A stretch of 64,000 nt of DNA from Phylloscopus collybita (GCA_027886175.1 JAJNNQ010000006.1:13669001-13733000), one strand, 5' to 3'. Counted from the first letter of the stretch, positions 1 to 13,864 are shown. Notes: generated from the sequence alone by a model not told the origin. Translations and numbers: made by a program.

Positions 1-3000
1 CTTTTTGCACTCACATGCATCACCAATATATTGCTGGCAGGGAGATGCACGTGAGGTGGAGAAATACAAAGCTACTTACGTCAAAAGTGATAATAGACAA
101 AATATGCTTGCAGTTGTACGCCTCAAAATATGCACGAAGAAAACACTTAGAAAGAAAGAGAGAAGACAGCAGAGTTTCCCAGCCTGCCTGTATTAGACTG
201 CCTGCATAGAGACACATCCACTCTAAAACTGACAGTGAGTGAAGTCTTCAGCCAGAACTTAGAAGCAGGGAAGAGGGAAAGAACTGCTTGCTTAGAGCGG
301 GGTAAGGCAAGCTGGGGGCGCAGGGTAAGTCATCTGCAGAAAAAGGTCTACCATTTGTATTTTGGAAACATCTGAAGACCATCAACCAGAGTGGAGACAT
401 TGTCCCAATGTTTCATGAGTCCTGGCACTGCAGAAGAATTTCTCTTCCAGCTACCAAGTAAAAGAGGTCAAATGACATTAGTACATCAGGGCATAACTGA
501 TATGTTAAACTGGCAGAAAAATACTGCATTTTGCTAATGAAGGGAATAGGAGCTTGATATCTGCACTTAGAAAAGTTGTGATATTCAAGACTTTTTTTTC
601 CAAACACCTTTTCATTTGTACAGTAGAGAATAATAGGGAAGATTTTATTAACTGTTGACAACTTTTTGGGGAGCTAGGGATAAGACTGGACAACAAAAGT
701 GGCACAAAACTATTCAGAATTAATTCTAAAGTGCAATACTATACAGCAATACATGACAACACCGCTTTGGTAAAAATTGTGCTGCTGATGTCTGCAGAAA
801 TCTTCCAGAAGATGTGAACAGCAGCAGTCCAAAGTGTAGCATCTTTCAGCATAACTTGTGGAGCTTTGTGTTGAATCCCAGCTAATGCCAGAAGGAAAAG
901 AATGGTTTTCTTGAAGCCTCTTATTCTGTACAGAACTTTTAAGCCATAATGGTATGAACTTGGAAGAAGTGTGATTTTAGTTCATTAAGTGACTTCATTC
1001 TTATAAATAAAACAGCAGCAGTTTTTAGCATTCAGGTTTTTCAAGAATACACAAATGGATGTGAAAACTTCAGTCTCTTTCTCTCATGTATTTTTGGTTA
1101 TAGTTCATTGTTACTGAAACAGCTGAGTCCCTATAGTTCTTTCCTACAATGACCCATATTTATGCATCATTCCTTCAGAGGGGTCTACTAAGTCAGAATG
1201 GTGGCATTACAAACAAGTAAATTTTCAAATGTTCATCATCACTGAAGACTGTTTCTACTCCAAAGGATTTTTTAATTTTTTGCCATTATTTACTCCATTT
1301 TAAATCCCTTTTGAAAAGCAAGAAAAGATAACTGTCTCTTTTACACCGACTTCCTCATCAGGAACTTCCAGAAAACAAAATATTTTGTGCTTTAAGAAAA
1401 AAAAGATTTTTCATCCCAATTATTTAAACCCAGATAATTTCATTCCTTAAAAGAATGAATAGCTAAACTAGAGTTCTTAATAGAAGCAGTTCATTATCTT
1501 AATTAGCAAGTTCCAGAGTAAGTTTTATAAAATCAATTATTTTTTCATCTGTTAGAATGTCAGAGCATTTTACTCTGGGTTCCTGAGAAGTCTGGTAGTA
1601 CTACTATGTAAGCCTCCTCAAAACAGGAGTGATTTTATTTCAAAGGTTGGCATAAATGTCATAATTACATACAGTATTTGTATGAGAAAACAAAGTAGAT
1701 CAAAGAGGGTGACAGAGAAGAGACAAACAGCCACAGCAACAGAGATTTCATGCTTAGAAAAGGAGCCCAAATAAACTATATTTGATCTCTGTTAACACTG
1801 TTATAATTTCACCACGAATAATCTCTGGCTCTTGTGTATTACTTCTAATCCTCCTCAGGTACTGGGCTGTCTGTAAAAGCCACTTCTGTCTGATGCTGTC
1901 ATCACTCTGTTCTGCTGCTGCAGCACTGAATGTGTGGCAGGCAAATGCACTCTTGATCTCTCTGAGGATAATTTTAGTCATATCTAAGCTGGCAGGACAT
2001 GAGTGAACTAGAACAGATGAGTAACAAACTGGGAGTGACTGGACATAATTGAATATGGATTTTTCCACATCAGCAAGCAGAGAACAAAAAAAAAAAAGTA
2101 GCCAAAAGCTGACTACATCCCAAAGTTACAAATACTGACATTTTGAGAAGTCTTCTGCAAAAGATTGCATCATAATGTTAATATATTTTTTCTCCTTATT
2201 TTCTGATCAAGCCCATTAGAAGAGGCTTCTTGACTGTTAGGTTGGGTTGGGGTTTTTTTCAATTTATTTATGGAAAGATATTTTTACAGGCTAACCCAGT
2301 TAAGCTTGACAGCTTGTTTACAATAGGACCCAGAAGACACATTACTCTATGCACAACAATATAAATATACATTTGAGATGCACACTTATGCTCATAATAT
2401 TTGTTAAATGTCTGAAGTGCACAGTGATCAACTATCCAGAATGATCTATTTAAATATTATGAAGGTAGAGAGATTGTTTTGTTTGATAGGATGAGAATGA
2501 CACATTATCATAATTAGCACTTAGTGTTTTAGAAGAATTGCATAACATAGTTATTTTTAAAAAGTTAATAACAGTCTATACAAGAGGTTTAAACATCACA
2601 AAGTCAGAACAGTGTTTTATCTCTGTATGCATATTTTCAATTTGGAAAACCAGATTGCCTCAAACTGAAATTAAGTTAGGTAGTTGGCCTTTTTCTTAAC
2701 TGAACCTATATCTACCTTATAGATTAGTGTGGACAAATAGAAATGGATTTAGAGATCAAAACAATTTTTGCTGGAAACCTGAAATTCACTTCATATTCAC
2801 CGTGGGAAAGGGGCTTGTATTGGTTCTGGGACATACAGTACAAGAGCTACTCTGAGTTTCTTCTCTCTGGAAGAATCTCCTGTGTATACCCCATGGTTGC
2901 TTTGAGATATGGATCTAACCACTTGGAAATCACTCCAGAAGAGCTCCCCTGAGTGTGGCAAAAGGGCTGACTGAAACCAGGACTCCAAGTAATTAATGAC

Positions 3001-5870
3001 ATCTTTCAGTAAAATTATACTCCCAAATTCAAAAAGAGTCAATACAAACAAATAAAGGCTCAGACAGTCTGCTCTCCATCTGGAAGCTCAGGAGAGATTT
3101 GAAAGCAGTATTTTGTATTTTCTTACACCAAATCAAGATGTCCTTAAAAAAAATTAAAAATATAGGTATTTATTAATATTTTGTTGAAAATGTCTTCATT
3201 TTAAGACTGCAGTGTGGTTTCTGCTGCCCCATTCAGGTTATTAACACTGTGAAACACTGAGACACTCAGTAGCAGCTACAAAATGCATTGCTTCTTGCCC
3301 TTGTTTGCTACTGCCTTAGAATATAGCAGTAGAGAAAATATCTCAAAGTTTGTTCTGTAATTAAAAAAGGATTGTCCATTGCCATAACACAGAGCTATGC
3401 TACAAGTTCATTTTTCTCCATCTGTGCACATGAAACTTTAATTGTGCAACAGCTTTAAAATGTCCTGTGGCATAACCTGAAAGGAAATGAGCTAAAGTGT
3501 GGGATGGAGAGCATTTACACATAACTTTAGAATCTGCCCTTAGCCTCCAAGAGTGATGGCTGCATTAGAGATGATAGGTTAGAAAAAGCTGTTAGTCCTC
3601 TTCATATTTCCTAATCAAACTTCAGTTCCTACTTCTTTTTAGAAGAATACTCCTCTTTCCAAACTGTTTGAGAGTGCTTCTGCTATTCCGATTGCTGCTT
3701 TGTTCCCTTTATCCTCAGGAATGAGTGATGTTTATTATAATGAAACAAAAATTCTGAGGGATTTGTTTCGGGGGTCAAGTGCTCAGTGCACAACTACTCC
3801 ACCTATTTTATCAGGGTTTGCAGTCCTCTCTTTTGTGTTTATTTTCTGCCAATATTTATAGATTCAACGTGTCCTAGCAAAGGAGACTTGCACGGTACTT
3901 ACCCGAAAATTCACCAAAGAGGAATTTGAGGGTAGCACAGCTTTGAAATTCAGAGCTTTACATACTCATTCTGTCATTCTGTTGAACCACAATGAGTTCA
4001 GGCTTCAATTAAAAAAAACATCTAGCAGTCAGGTGCATAACCAGCTGGCTTGATGTGTACAGGGCGCATTTCCAGGAGCTCCTGAGTTGCACACCTCTGT
4101 GGAGGCACTCTAGAGGGCTCCCACATCTTCACAAGGTCCTGGAGGTCTCTATATACACACACTTGTCAGCACCCACAATAGGGTGTCTTGTGCCACGTTG
4201 AGACTCTCACTACTTAGGGATGGAGAGCAGGGTTTGAGTTCCACATTGCCACAGCCCATCTGCTTCCCATCCTAAAACAGTGCCTATTCAGAGAGCACTC
4301 AGCTGTTGCTGCAAAGCACTGAGCTGTGTAGTAGGCATGAACTGCAAGCCACCAGATTTTCACAGGATATTGCACATGACTTTTCTAGCCGCAAGTTTAG
4401 TTGTCTCTAAACAATCAGCACCCAAAGAATCCCTGGTTGTCTTGTATTGTGAGAACATTCCTAGTGATGAGTTCATAGTGCTTAAAAGTTCATTAGAAAA
4501 TTCACTAAATCATTAAGGAAATAGTGATCTCTTTGTGGCTATTTCATGAGCAGAAAGAAAGGTTAAATTCATGGGATAAATTATTCATTGTGAGTTATTC
4601 ACTCAGCTTTAATAGTTTGTAATTCTGTAAAGAGCTTTGCTTAAGAAATGCACTATATAAATCAATCAATAGCCCTAATAATATGCAAGAAGGATTTTCC
4701 TTTTGTGATCTGCTTTTCAATAAATTGTACCCCCTTGACACTTCAACTACCATCATATGACCATACTTCTCAGCTCCACTGCCTCAGCCTATCACTGGGC
4801 CACAGCTGTGACGTTCAGACACCCAGCCTCCTTCCCCCTCATTCCAGCTTAACTCATTTAACTTAAGGGTCTGTCAGTGTTTTCACTGCACTCTTAGCTT
4901 CTCCTTTATATATTAATTTTGTTAAGAATTCAAGCAAACACAATTGCACGTACATTTGCACCTAGGTGTTTTGTTACAACATTTTTTAGTAGCATCACCA
5001 ATGTTGAGTGGTACAGGCTTCATGCTCTAAAATCAGCGACCTTCTCTGCAGCCATATGGTAGAGATGTTAAAACAACCTGCATCTAAAGACCCTCCAAAT
5101 TCTTACATCATGCCTGCAGTGCTTGAGGGATTGTTGGAGGATGGTTGGAGGAGATACAGCTAGGTCTGAGTAAAGCTAAAGCAACACATGCTTCAGGGAA
5201 TGGCATCTGCTTGAGAAAGTGTCTGGGTGATCTGTTGGCTTGTCCTGCCCACGTTGGAGTATTTGCTGTCACAGCCTTAAGTAGTATCCATTCAGTCAAG
5301 ATTAAAGGGAGTGTGAGTATGTATACACACACCAAATCACAGCACAGCCATACCCTTAGGCACAAACAGTTTTACTGCTCTGGGCAGCCTATTTACTTCT
5401 TCTGTCCTCTGCTCCAGCCCTTGCTAATTCACAGGAGCCTGACACTACAGCTCCTGAAACAAATGTCAAAACTCCCATTAACTGGCGTGGGCAGAAGTCC
5501 AGCCCTTCTAACTTTCTATTAGTGTTCAATCCCTGTCAGATACAGATCCTTTATAATTTTCATCTCCTTTTTCCTCCCTGTGTAATCCTCATAGGATCCT
5601 TCAGATGCCTCCTTTGTGCCGTCTGATCATCCCTTTTTCCATACAGAGGTCATTTGAAGTCAGCAGGACTGAGAAATGTACAGCTTCTGAGGCTGAGGTA
5701 TTTGCTGATGGAAAAATTGCTGGAAAGCAAAGTTAACAATACTTTTGTGTCCCATTGTTAACTTCTCTCATTTGTCCTTTTGGTCTGATTGGTGAAACTT
5801 GACACTTTGTCATCCTAAATTTGGCTACATGGGAACATTTTTTCCTCTCCTAGGGAGGAAACTCAATTCT
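1..5870. other. AT-rich non-coding DNA, no gene seen
   Basis: The longest open frames here are 60-125 codons, overlap on both strands and resemble no protein family I know. A good splice-donor-like string (AGG|GTAAGT) occurs near 325 on the plus strand and another (CGG|GTAAGT) near 3903 on the minus strand. Neither has a convincing partner exon, and such strings are expected by chance in DNA of this length. The 4060-4270 part is somewhat more GC-balanced but matches no repeat I recognise. The segment could be intergenic or intronic; the sequence does not decide. Confidence 0.6.
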
Positions 5871-5877
5871 GAGATAC

Positions 5878-6058
5878 AGGAACAGGTTGCTCAGAGAAGT
5901 TGTGGGTGTCCCACTCCTGGAAGTCTCCAAGGCCAGGTTGGATGGGGTTGTGAGCCACCTGGTCTAATTGGTGGCATTCCTGCCTCTAGCAGAGAAGGGG
6001 GGAACTGGATGATATTTAATGTCCCATGCAACCCAAGCCTTTCTACGTTTATATGATT
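5878..6058 (+). mobile_element. CR1 LINE fragment, 3' end, plus orientation
   Basis: This stretch follows the 3' part of avian CR1 non-LTR retrotransposons. It has the 'GGTTGCTCAGAGAAGTTGTG' block, then 'GGAAGTCTCCAAGGCCAGG', 'TTGGATGGGG', 'ACCTGGTCTA', and a terminal block ending in a degraded ATTCTATGATT (6040-6058). CR1 copies are usually 5' truncated and lack a poly(A) tail, as here. Several substitutions relative to the usual consensus show that it is an old, inactive copy. The strand is clear from the position of the terminal octamer-like repeat. The 5' boundary is approximate. Confidence 0.88.
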
Positions 6059-6059
6059 A

Positions 6060-8640
6060 ATAGGCACATGTTAACATACTTATGTTTTCACAATTTATTT
6101 TTCTGCTGCCTGAATTAAAATTTACTTTTTACAACTGGAATTATACAATTAATTCTCCAATAAAACCCCTCAAAAATTATGAGTATTGACATACTTTAGA
6201 TTTTTTTAGTGTATAATTGGATATATTTAATCCAACAGATTGTTATATTGAAAATATTGAATATTTATTGATTATTGAAGTATTTATTATTTGATTGTTG
6301 GTAACCCAAAAAAATTCCTCTTGGGGCACCCTTCAACCCTTATATTACTGATTCCAAACATACTCAAAAAGTGCAAAGACAATTGAGATGTGTAGCTAAC
6401 TCATTCTCTCTGTGTCACTATTTCAGTTTGAACTATTTTTCCTTTACTATATGTGACCTGCATCACATAACTCAGATGAGAACCTTTAAAAGTTTCCTAT
6501 GGTCCCTCTAATGGATCTCATGCACAATTAAATTATATATCTTGTTTTTTTGAAGCCTTTTTGCTACTTATCATTTTTTGTTGACTAAGAATCTCAAATT
6601 GATTTTCAGTGACTTATACTTTCATTTTCTGAGCATCCAGTTTGAAGCTTCTGAGCCCAGTTTTTGGGAGGACAAAGTAGCATCCCATCATACTGCACAA
6701 AATTCAAACTCTGAATAAAACATTAGACTCCCAAATTGTTGGAAGAGTGATTGAAGTAGCACAGAAGAAGTAAGAGTTAGATTCACTTCTTGACCTATGG
6801 GGAAACAAGAAAATGTAAAGGAAATGGTCAGACAATTAACACTATTTATCCCACAAAATAAATGAGGATGGCATTCTGTGGAATAAAATCCACAGAAGGT
6901 TACAGATCATACTACTAAAGACTGTACCATAAGGTACCTCCACCAGAGGGACAGACAGATTGCATGTGCATAAGTAACATTAACTGTGTTTCCTTTTGAA
7001 GTTCTTCAGTTGTGATGCCATTCTTTGTCTATAAAACTTGCATGCTAATACTAGCCCTGTCTAATATTTGATTATTTCTTTATTTTAAGGTAGATCCTTG
7101 TGTTCAGGCCTCTAACAAAGAAATAAGTAAAATGACTCATTTTTGTTCTGTCTCAGCAACTTATGAAACAGGCAGGTAGAAAAAGTAATGGGTCCTTTTT
7201 AAAGTATATACAGAAAGATTAGTCAGGGAGGTAGATGTCTTGCTAGTAAGGGAACAAATTTGACCCCAGAGAGTCTGAGTTTAACCTTTTAAGCATTTCT
7301 CCTACCGATATTTGTGAACACTAACATGAAGAGTGGTTCTCTGTATATTTGTACCATTCCTGTATTATATATAGTTTTAATACCCCACAAAATAAGAGTG
7401 CTGAAGCATGTATTTTATTGTGCTACTAAACCATTATGAATTAAGTATGACAGATGCCCTCCTTTTCTAACTACAGAAGTTTTTTTCCCATCTCAGTCAC
7501 AGAGCATTTCCATTAAAAGCTCAAGACCCCATCTCTAACCCTGGAAATACCTTCTCCACATGATTAATTATTTTACACATTCTGTAGTCCATTAGGGAAG
7601 TGTCTGATGGCCTCAGGACATGAATATCTGGCCTTTATATGCATTATTTTGCCAAACTCTTTTTCTTCTTTATCCTTTTGTAGTGAGACAGAAAACAGCA
7701 TATTACTTTGGTTTTTCATTGCCATGTTTGTTTCATCTATTTATAATTAATATTTTTCATAAAAGGCATTAACTGGCACTTTCAATAATCTTTTTTTGTA
7801 AAGATTCAAATATCCAAAGATAAATCTTACCAAATATCAGGTAGTCTAGAAATATATGTAAGATCAATGAAGTCTGTAGAAATATGTGTATCTCTTATTA
7901 GAAGGCTGGATCAAATATTAGTTTTGTAATGATAGTGTAAACTAGAACAAAAGGTGTAGATATTGAGATCAATAGCAGCATAATGGAGAACAGCACTGTG
8001 CTCCCACTTTGTGCTGCTGATGTTCAATGGTCCATTGTCTTCAATTTGGGCAGTTCTTGTGGGCAAAAAAAAAGAAGGTAACTGAACTTTGTCTATTGTG
8101 GTAATAGTAAACTCTGCCCTGCCAAAGTACTTTCTTGCCTTCTTGCATTTCAGATGCAAAATAGTAATCTCTTGGTTAAGGAAAGCAGGCAGAGAATTCT
8201 AAGACATTTCTCATACTATTCAGTATGCTACCACGCACCAAAGTGGGGAAAACAAATATAATTCTGGCTGCACTGGAAAACCCTGTCAGAACTCCCTACC
8301 TTTTCAAAACAATCCAGTTTCCACCCAAGACACTGTCTTGAAGACAGGAGTATCACAAAATCTTACTTAGCTGGTTTTCACACATTACAAGAGACCATAC
8401 CCTTCTTTTCTCCAACATCCTGGAAGTCAGACCACTGTTTAAATCAGAAATCAGTTGGGCTTGTTGATGATACCAGGGAACACTAAAATGTATCTTATAT
8501 ACTGATTTATGAGAGATTTTATGATTTTGAAATTGGGTTTTCCTGTCTGTTGTAAAGCACCTCATTCATCTGAATAATTGCAATAGACAGCGAATATAGA
8601 AAATATATATTGAAAGTTTCTATGTTGATATTGACTTAAT
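6060..8640. other. AT-rich non-coding DNA, no gene seen
   Basis: Very AT-rich, especially 6100-6310. No open frame of note and no repeat I recognise. A partial CTCF-like string at about 6940-6954 (CCACCAGAGGG followed by A instead of C) is too weak to call as a site. Confidence 0.6.
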
Positions 8641-8645
8641 CACTG

Positions 8646-8687
8646 CCCCCCCAAAAAAAAGAAAAAAACAAAAAACAAAACAAAAAG

Positions 8688-8718
<31 letters not shown>

Positions 8719-8861
8719 AAAAAAACAAAAAAAAAAAAACAAAAAAAAAAAAAACAAAAAAAAAAAAAAAAAAAAACAAAAAAAAAACCCAAAACAACAA
8801 CAAAAAAAAAAAAAACCAAAAAAACCAAACCAAAACAAAACAAACAAAGAACAAAAAAAAC
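8646..8861. repeat. Low-complexity A-rich tract with C interruptions
   Basis: A short C run (8646-8652) is followed by about 210 bases that are almost only A, broken by single C or CC at irregular spacing, with a few G near the start. Read on the other strand it gives apparent Phe-rich open frames, which are artefacts. There is no retroposed sequence upstream of it and no target-site duplication I can see. It therefore looks like a simple repeat grown by slippage rather than a retrotransposon tail. Confidence 0.9.
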
Positions 8862-8869
8862 ACCCTAAA

Positions 8870-10075
8870 CTTGAAAGCTTCAGATTTCTTTTTTGACCTT
8901 TGTATCAAATTACACTTGTCACATGTCATGGTTATCAAACTTCACAACTCAGGATATTTTCATTTCCAGTGGAGTTAGTAAGAGCTGAGGCACTTACACC
9001 ACATAAGATGACCCAATAAGAAAATATTGGTCTTTGCCCATATGAAGCTAAGGTGATCATACACCTCATTCTGGGCACCTAAGTGCCAGAATTCAGGTGG
9101 AATGAACGCGGCTTTCAACCACATTACTTAATTTTTCTTAACATTATGTTCTACAGCTTGATTTTACTGCAAAATTCCCTTTTGCAGCAGAGATGAAGAA
9201 CCTGCCCACTGGAAAAAAATGTAGGCCATATTTAAAGCTCCCTGCATAAGTTCTTCTCAGTCTTGCCCCTATAAAACACTTCTAATGAGATTCTTGTGCT
9301 GTGGTATATTGAGAGCACATCTGACCAAAAATAACAAAAACAGCAATCAAATTCAGTCTCACATCTTCACCCTCCGACATTCTAAATTATTCTCTATGGT
9401 CAGATTCTTAATGTTTTGACCAGTTTGTTTTCAAAGGGAGCTTTGTCTAAGTCTAAGGATCTATTAAGTAAACTTCAACATCTGAGTGAGTCACATCGCT
9501 TAGCAGAAAGGTGACAAGAAGTACACATTTTTAGACTGAGATTCATCTGGCTTGTTTCTGAGATCTACATTAAGATGAGATAAATCATAATCTGTAAGTG
9601 ACAGTCTCTTCATTGATCACTCTGGGAGTTTAACAGCTACTTTAAATGTAAATGCAAGAGTCATCTACATTTAGTTGGTCACAACACACAGGCAGGCTAT
9701 TTTTTTTATGAATTATGGGTGCATCTACCAAATAACTCCATTTTGGGTTTACTTGTGTCAAAACTTGAGTCTTCTGGGTTTATGCCTACTAGAGCAAATT
9801 GGAAATGGAAAAAAAAAAAAAAGTTCCAAAAGCAGTTCTGAAGTTCATTTCCACCGAACGGGAATGAAAAGGTAAAGCACTGACCTTCTTTATGGAAATA
9901 AAGTTCTTTAATAGTGACATGTGGCCTATCACATTTTTTTTCTCTAACTGACGTGCAATTTTACTGTAATATTTTAAATTTCTTAATAGAACATAAAATT
10001 AAAACTTCTGCCTTAAACATCAAAGAAGTGGAAATAACTCATTACATCTTGATTCAGAAAACTTATGGTAGACAA
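8870..10075. other. AT-rich non-coding DNA, no gene seen
   Basis: Unremarkable sequence with a short A run at about 9810-9822. Short open frames of 66 codons are not recognisable as proteins. Confidence 0.55.
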
Positions 10076-10079
10076 CTAA

Positions 10080-10912
10080 TGCAGGACAGCTGCATCACAC
10101 CCTCAGCATACTGAGCCCTCTCCATGAGGTACAGGGGACAAGCTCCCACTGAGATGTGTGAAACACAGCCAGATCCCCACAGTTATATGTGTATTTCCTG
10201 TCCCAGAGCATGCTCTGGAGTTTCACCCTGCCAGCAGGGACAACCCCTTCCCTGGATTGCTTGTGGCAGCACAGACAACATGGCAACCTTTCCCAGCCTG
10301 TCCTTGTACCTCACCATTTATGCAGGCAAGGCCTTTCAGCATCAGAGCCACTCACAGAAAGCATTGGTGGTTGATGTTTGTTGCAGTGCGGGCAGCTGGT
10401 GGATTGCTGCTACTTTCCTGAAGCGTCCCCACGACGAGAGCGCTCCACCAGGCACACCACAAACACTACCCCCACACACAACAGCAGAGGCAGGAAGGGT
10501 ATTTGTGGATTCCCAGTGGTAGATCATTTCACCTACACCCCAAAAAGGCCCACGGACAAAAACCTCACACATTCAGGGCCCAGGCTTATATGTGGGTAGA
10601 AGGGGATGGAGCTAACAGTAACAACCAATCACAGAGAGGTGTAGGTGGGAGAAGGGAGTACAGTGACCAATAGAGAAACAGAAGGGTAAATGGACAGGGG
10701 TACAAACCAATGGGATTACAAAGAACAGAGACACTGCTGTATGAGGTCAGCTGAGGGAGTAACGGCCAATGGGCCAAGAGAGGGGTGTGGCACTGGGGTT
10801 GATTGACAGCATGCCAGTTAAACAGGGATCCATAGGAGAGGTTAGTGTCTAGGGGACATTCTTCCAATGTATAGCCCCAGGAAGTCCCCTAGCAGGCCCA
10901 CAGGGCTCCACA
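10080..10912 (-). mobile_element. Candidate LTR or promoter-like insertion, minus orientation
   Basis: This block is clearly more GC-rich than its flanks. Between 10625 and 10770 it carries four CCAAT pentamers on the plus strand (10625, 10667, 10707, 10766), followed on the minus-strand side by a TATA-like CATATAAGC (complement of 10584-10591). Read on the minus strand this is the order U3 with NF-Y sites, TATA, then leader, as in many avian endogenous retroviral LTRs. The edges are uncertain. Possible ends are TGCAGGA at 10080 and TCCACA near 10912, which are only partly inverted-complementary, and no target-site duplication is obvious. It may instead be an unrelated insertion or a diverged promoter. 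Overlapping open frames of up to 132 codons match nothing I know. Confidence 0.35.
10584..10591 (-). promoter_or_regulatory. TATA-like box within the 10.1-10.9 kb element
   Basis: The complement reads CATATAAG. It lies about 35-40 bases from the nearest CCAAT box (10625-10629), a usual spacing for CCAAT/TATA promoters. If used, transcription would start near 10555 and run leftward. This is inference from motif order only. Confidence 0.35.
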
Positions 10913-10929
10913 GATGTTGTTGGCTCGAA

Positions 10930-13364
10930 GAGGGCAATATTTGAAGCTCCCGTGACAGGGATGTAGAGAGAGGTAATAACCATAGGCCATTCTGCTTACT
11001 CTCACAATTGTCCTCTCTAATTTTCTTTTTTGGAGAAGATGCTCTTTGCTGTCTACTCCCTATTCTTTCTTGCTTTTTCTTCCTGTCTTTTTATTGCTGT
11101 CCTCTCCCTCATACTACATCAATGCCACAGAAATCTTCTGAATTTCATGCAAATCAGGACACAGAATTTGCATGAAATTTGCACTTAGCTGAGTAAAAGC
11201 CATAGATGCAATCCAAGTGTCTTTCTTGCTTAGTTAGGTAAGTTGTTCGTCCCCAGATACAGTGTGTTTTGGGAAGGCAAACACCATGACAGCTTGGAAA
11301 AAGAAAAAAAGAAAAAGAATAAAGACCTTAAAAGGAAAAGGATTTCCTTTTTCCTGAAGGCCATGTTTTTACAGTCTGTAGTCACCACTGACTGTGTACA
11401 CCACACCTCTGAAAACTGAGCCAGTACAGTTTTAGTTTCTGTTCTGGAGCCAGTCAAGAAGCTAAATGTGTTCCTGACTAACTCAGAGACACTCCTGTGC
11501 CTTTATTATAGCTTTTGATATTACATCTAGAGCTGTTAATTAATACATTTTAGAGACATATTAAGTCTTATTTATAGCAGATGTAGCATTGCAAATGATC
11601 TTCCATTCCATCTCAGCTTCCTTTCATTCTCTGAATACCTACAATAAATTTTCATTTAAAAAAGATTTTCACTTTAATTCGAGTTTTCAGATATCTGCTC
11701 GGTGTTGTTTCTTTTTCCTTTCTATTTCTTTTTCCATTACAGACAGGTATATAAGTGATTAGTTTATACCAATTTCAGAGGGATTTTTTTTTAAAGATCA
11801 TAGACCTATAGTGAATATGTAGCTTTAAAATGTATCACAGATTTACACTGAAAGATGCTCCATAAAAGAATGACACTACAAGTTACATCAAACAAGTAAA
11901 CATTTGTTATGGGGACAGTAAAATTTACTTTTCACAAAAGGAGCCTACAGTAATAATGCCTTCAATTCTATTTCCCAGAATGCTTCTTAAGTATGTTAAT
12001 AAAGTCTTTATTGTGTCTGCTTATAAAAGTCGCCACCATTTCCCATTAGAAAGTCTCTGTTTATTCATCAAACATTTACTGACAGTGACTGCTGGGAGCA
12101 GGCTCAGATTTCCACTCCATTACACGTTTGTGGCATAAAACACATTAATTATAGATATATTACAATATTCAACTCATTGAGGAAAAATTAGATGATCAAG
12201 GCTCATTTTCCTTGACAATAAGCAAGTTAATGAAAATACTAATTACCTGATGATGAAGTGGAGCCTTCAGGATTGAACGCTTAGCATCTGTAGAAGAGCT
12301 CTGTGAATCTAGCACAGAATATTAAAGCCAGAAGCACTGGAAGTCTAAAGGGTGGTTCATGAGGTCATCATGTGCCCTTTAATCACAGGACAGAGAGTAG
12401 TTAGTTCATAATATAAACTTTTATATGCAGCTTTGAAGGATGTCATGAAAAGCCACATAAGTGTAGTGTTCATTTAAAACTATTTATTTTAGTGAACTGG
12501 TCGGTTTTGAATTAGTAGATACATTGTCTAGACCAACTTTTTTAAAGGAACTTTGAAACGTAGCTAAGATGTATTTCTGTATACAGAGATATGTGAATGT
12601 TGGAATGGAAAAGGATAAGACATGGCCACATGACTTCATTTCCTCTAGTTTCAGGAAAAAGTTACAATCAAAGTTAATGGCATATGAAGTTAAACTGTTT
12701 AAAATTCAGGAAATTTGTTGTTACTTATTTATCTTTATTGCAACCACTTCTGGTTTTGTACTTGTATAATTCTTCTTACCATTTCCACATTAGACTGTGA
12801 ATTGGAATAATTAAACTGATGATGTCATTCTCTGGTTTCTTTCCAAGATCAATTTCACTTCTCATCTACTTTTGAAAATTTACCAATATAACTGGGAACT
12901 GTTGGGGATAGGAGGTTTCCTTCACTCTGGACTTTTTATACTGTCTGTTAGACAGAAGTATCATTGGTTTATTCAGCTTGGTTAATTTTTTCTTCAATTA
13001 TTGTGTTTGACAACAACTTTTTAGCAATTGCAGATTGCTAAATGGGATTTTCCTGAGCTGGCAAATAGTAAATAATTACAAAATATTCTCAAAATATTGT
13101 TTCTTTTCTGAAGATGGTAATGTTCATGTTTAATTAACAAATTGCCTTCTTAAGTTTTCTGCAAGCATCAGCATTGTAGCACCTGACAAAATGATATTAT
13201 TAACTTCTAACTGCCCTAAAACCCTGTTGTAAATCATGGATAAAAATATCTTTAATGTGATTTATTCAAATGGCACCTGTTATTGTAATATATTGTTTTT
13301 CTTATGAAAACATAAAGCTTTGTAAATATTACGACTTCCTTCCTAGGAGCAGGGTACTCAGGTG
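10930..13364. other. AT-rich non-coding DNA, no gene seen
   Basis: No recognisable gene or transposon. Short open frames (60-75 codons) occur on both strands and look random. Confidence 0.55.
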
Positions 13365-13800
13365 ATCACAGAATCATAGAATCATAGAACCATAATCATA
13401 GAATCATGGAATGGCCTGGGTTGAAAGAACCTGAAAGATCATCTAGTTCCAACTCTACTACTGTGTAGATTAAGTTGCCCAGAGCCCCATCCAGCCTGTG
13501 GCCTTGAACACTTCTAGGGACAAGACATCCACAGCTTCTCTGGGCAACTCATTCCAGTGCCTCACCACCCTCACAATAAAGAATTTCTTTCAAATATCCT
13601 ATTTAAACTTCCTTTAGTTTGAATCCATTTCCTCTCATCCTGTCACTACATGCTCTTGTAAAAAAGTCCCTCTCTATCTTTTCTGTTGATTCCCTTCAGG
13701 TACTGGAAGGCCACAATTAGGTCTTGCTGAAGCCTTTTCCAGGCTGAAAAGGCTTCCTGCCCTCTAACCAGCCTGGTGATCTTATTGGTAAAGAGCTCTC
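13365..13800 (-). mobile_element. CR1 LINE fragment, minus orientation
   Basis: The left end carries a small array of the CR1 terminal repeat in reverse complement (ATCATAGA units, 13365-13408). It is followed by the reverse-complement CR1 3' body: 'GGTTGAAAGAACCTGAAAG', 'ATCATCTAGTTCCAACTC', 'AGAGCCCCATCCAGCCTG', 'CACTTCTAGGGACAAGACAT', 'CCACAGCTTCTCTGGGCAAC', 'TCATTCCAGTGCCTCACCAC'. Similarity fades after about 13750. This is the longest CR1 piece in the window, truncated at its 5' end and without an intact reverse transcriptase frame. The extra copies of the terminal unit are a known form of variation in CR1 tails. Confidence 0.93.
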
Positions 13801-13864
13801 CACTGTAGATAAAGGCTTCATGGAAATACCATGCAGGTCTTGAGCTCTTTTTCTTTTCAAGCAC

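Noticed and set aside
323..331. Strong 5' splice-site string AGG|GTAAGT
   Set aside because: No matching open exon or downstream acceptor can be tied to it; such strings are expected by chance.
6938..6954. CTCF-like CCACCAGAGGG
   Set aside because: The following bases do not complete the GGC core; a single partial match in 64 kb is not informative.
8620..8938. Phe-rich minus-strand open frames
   Set aside because: Produced entirely by the A/C low-complexity tract.
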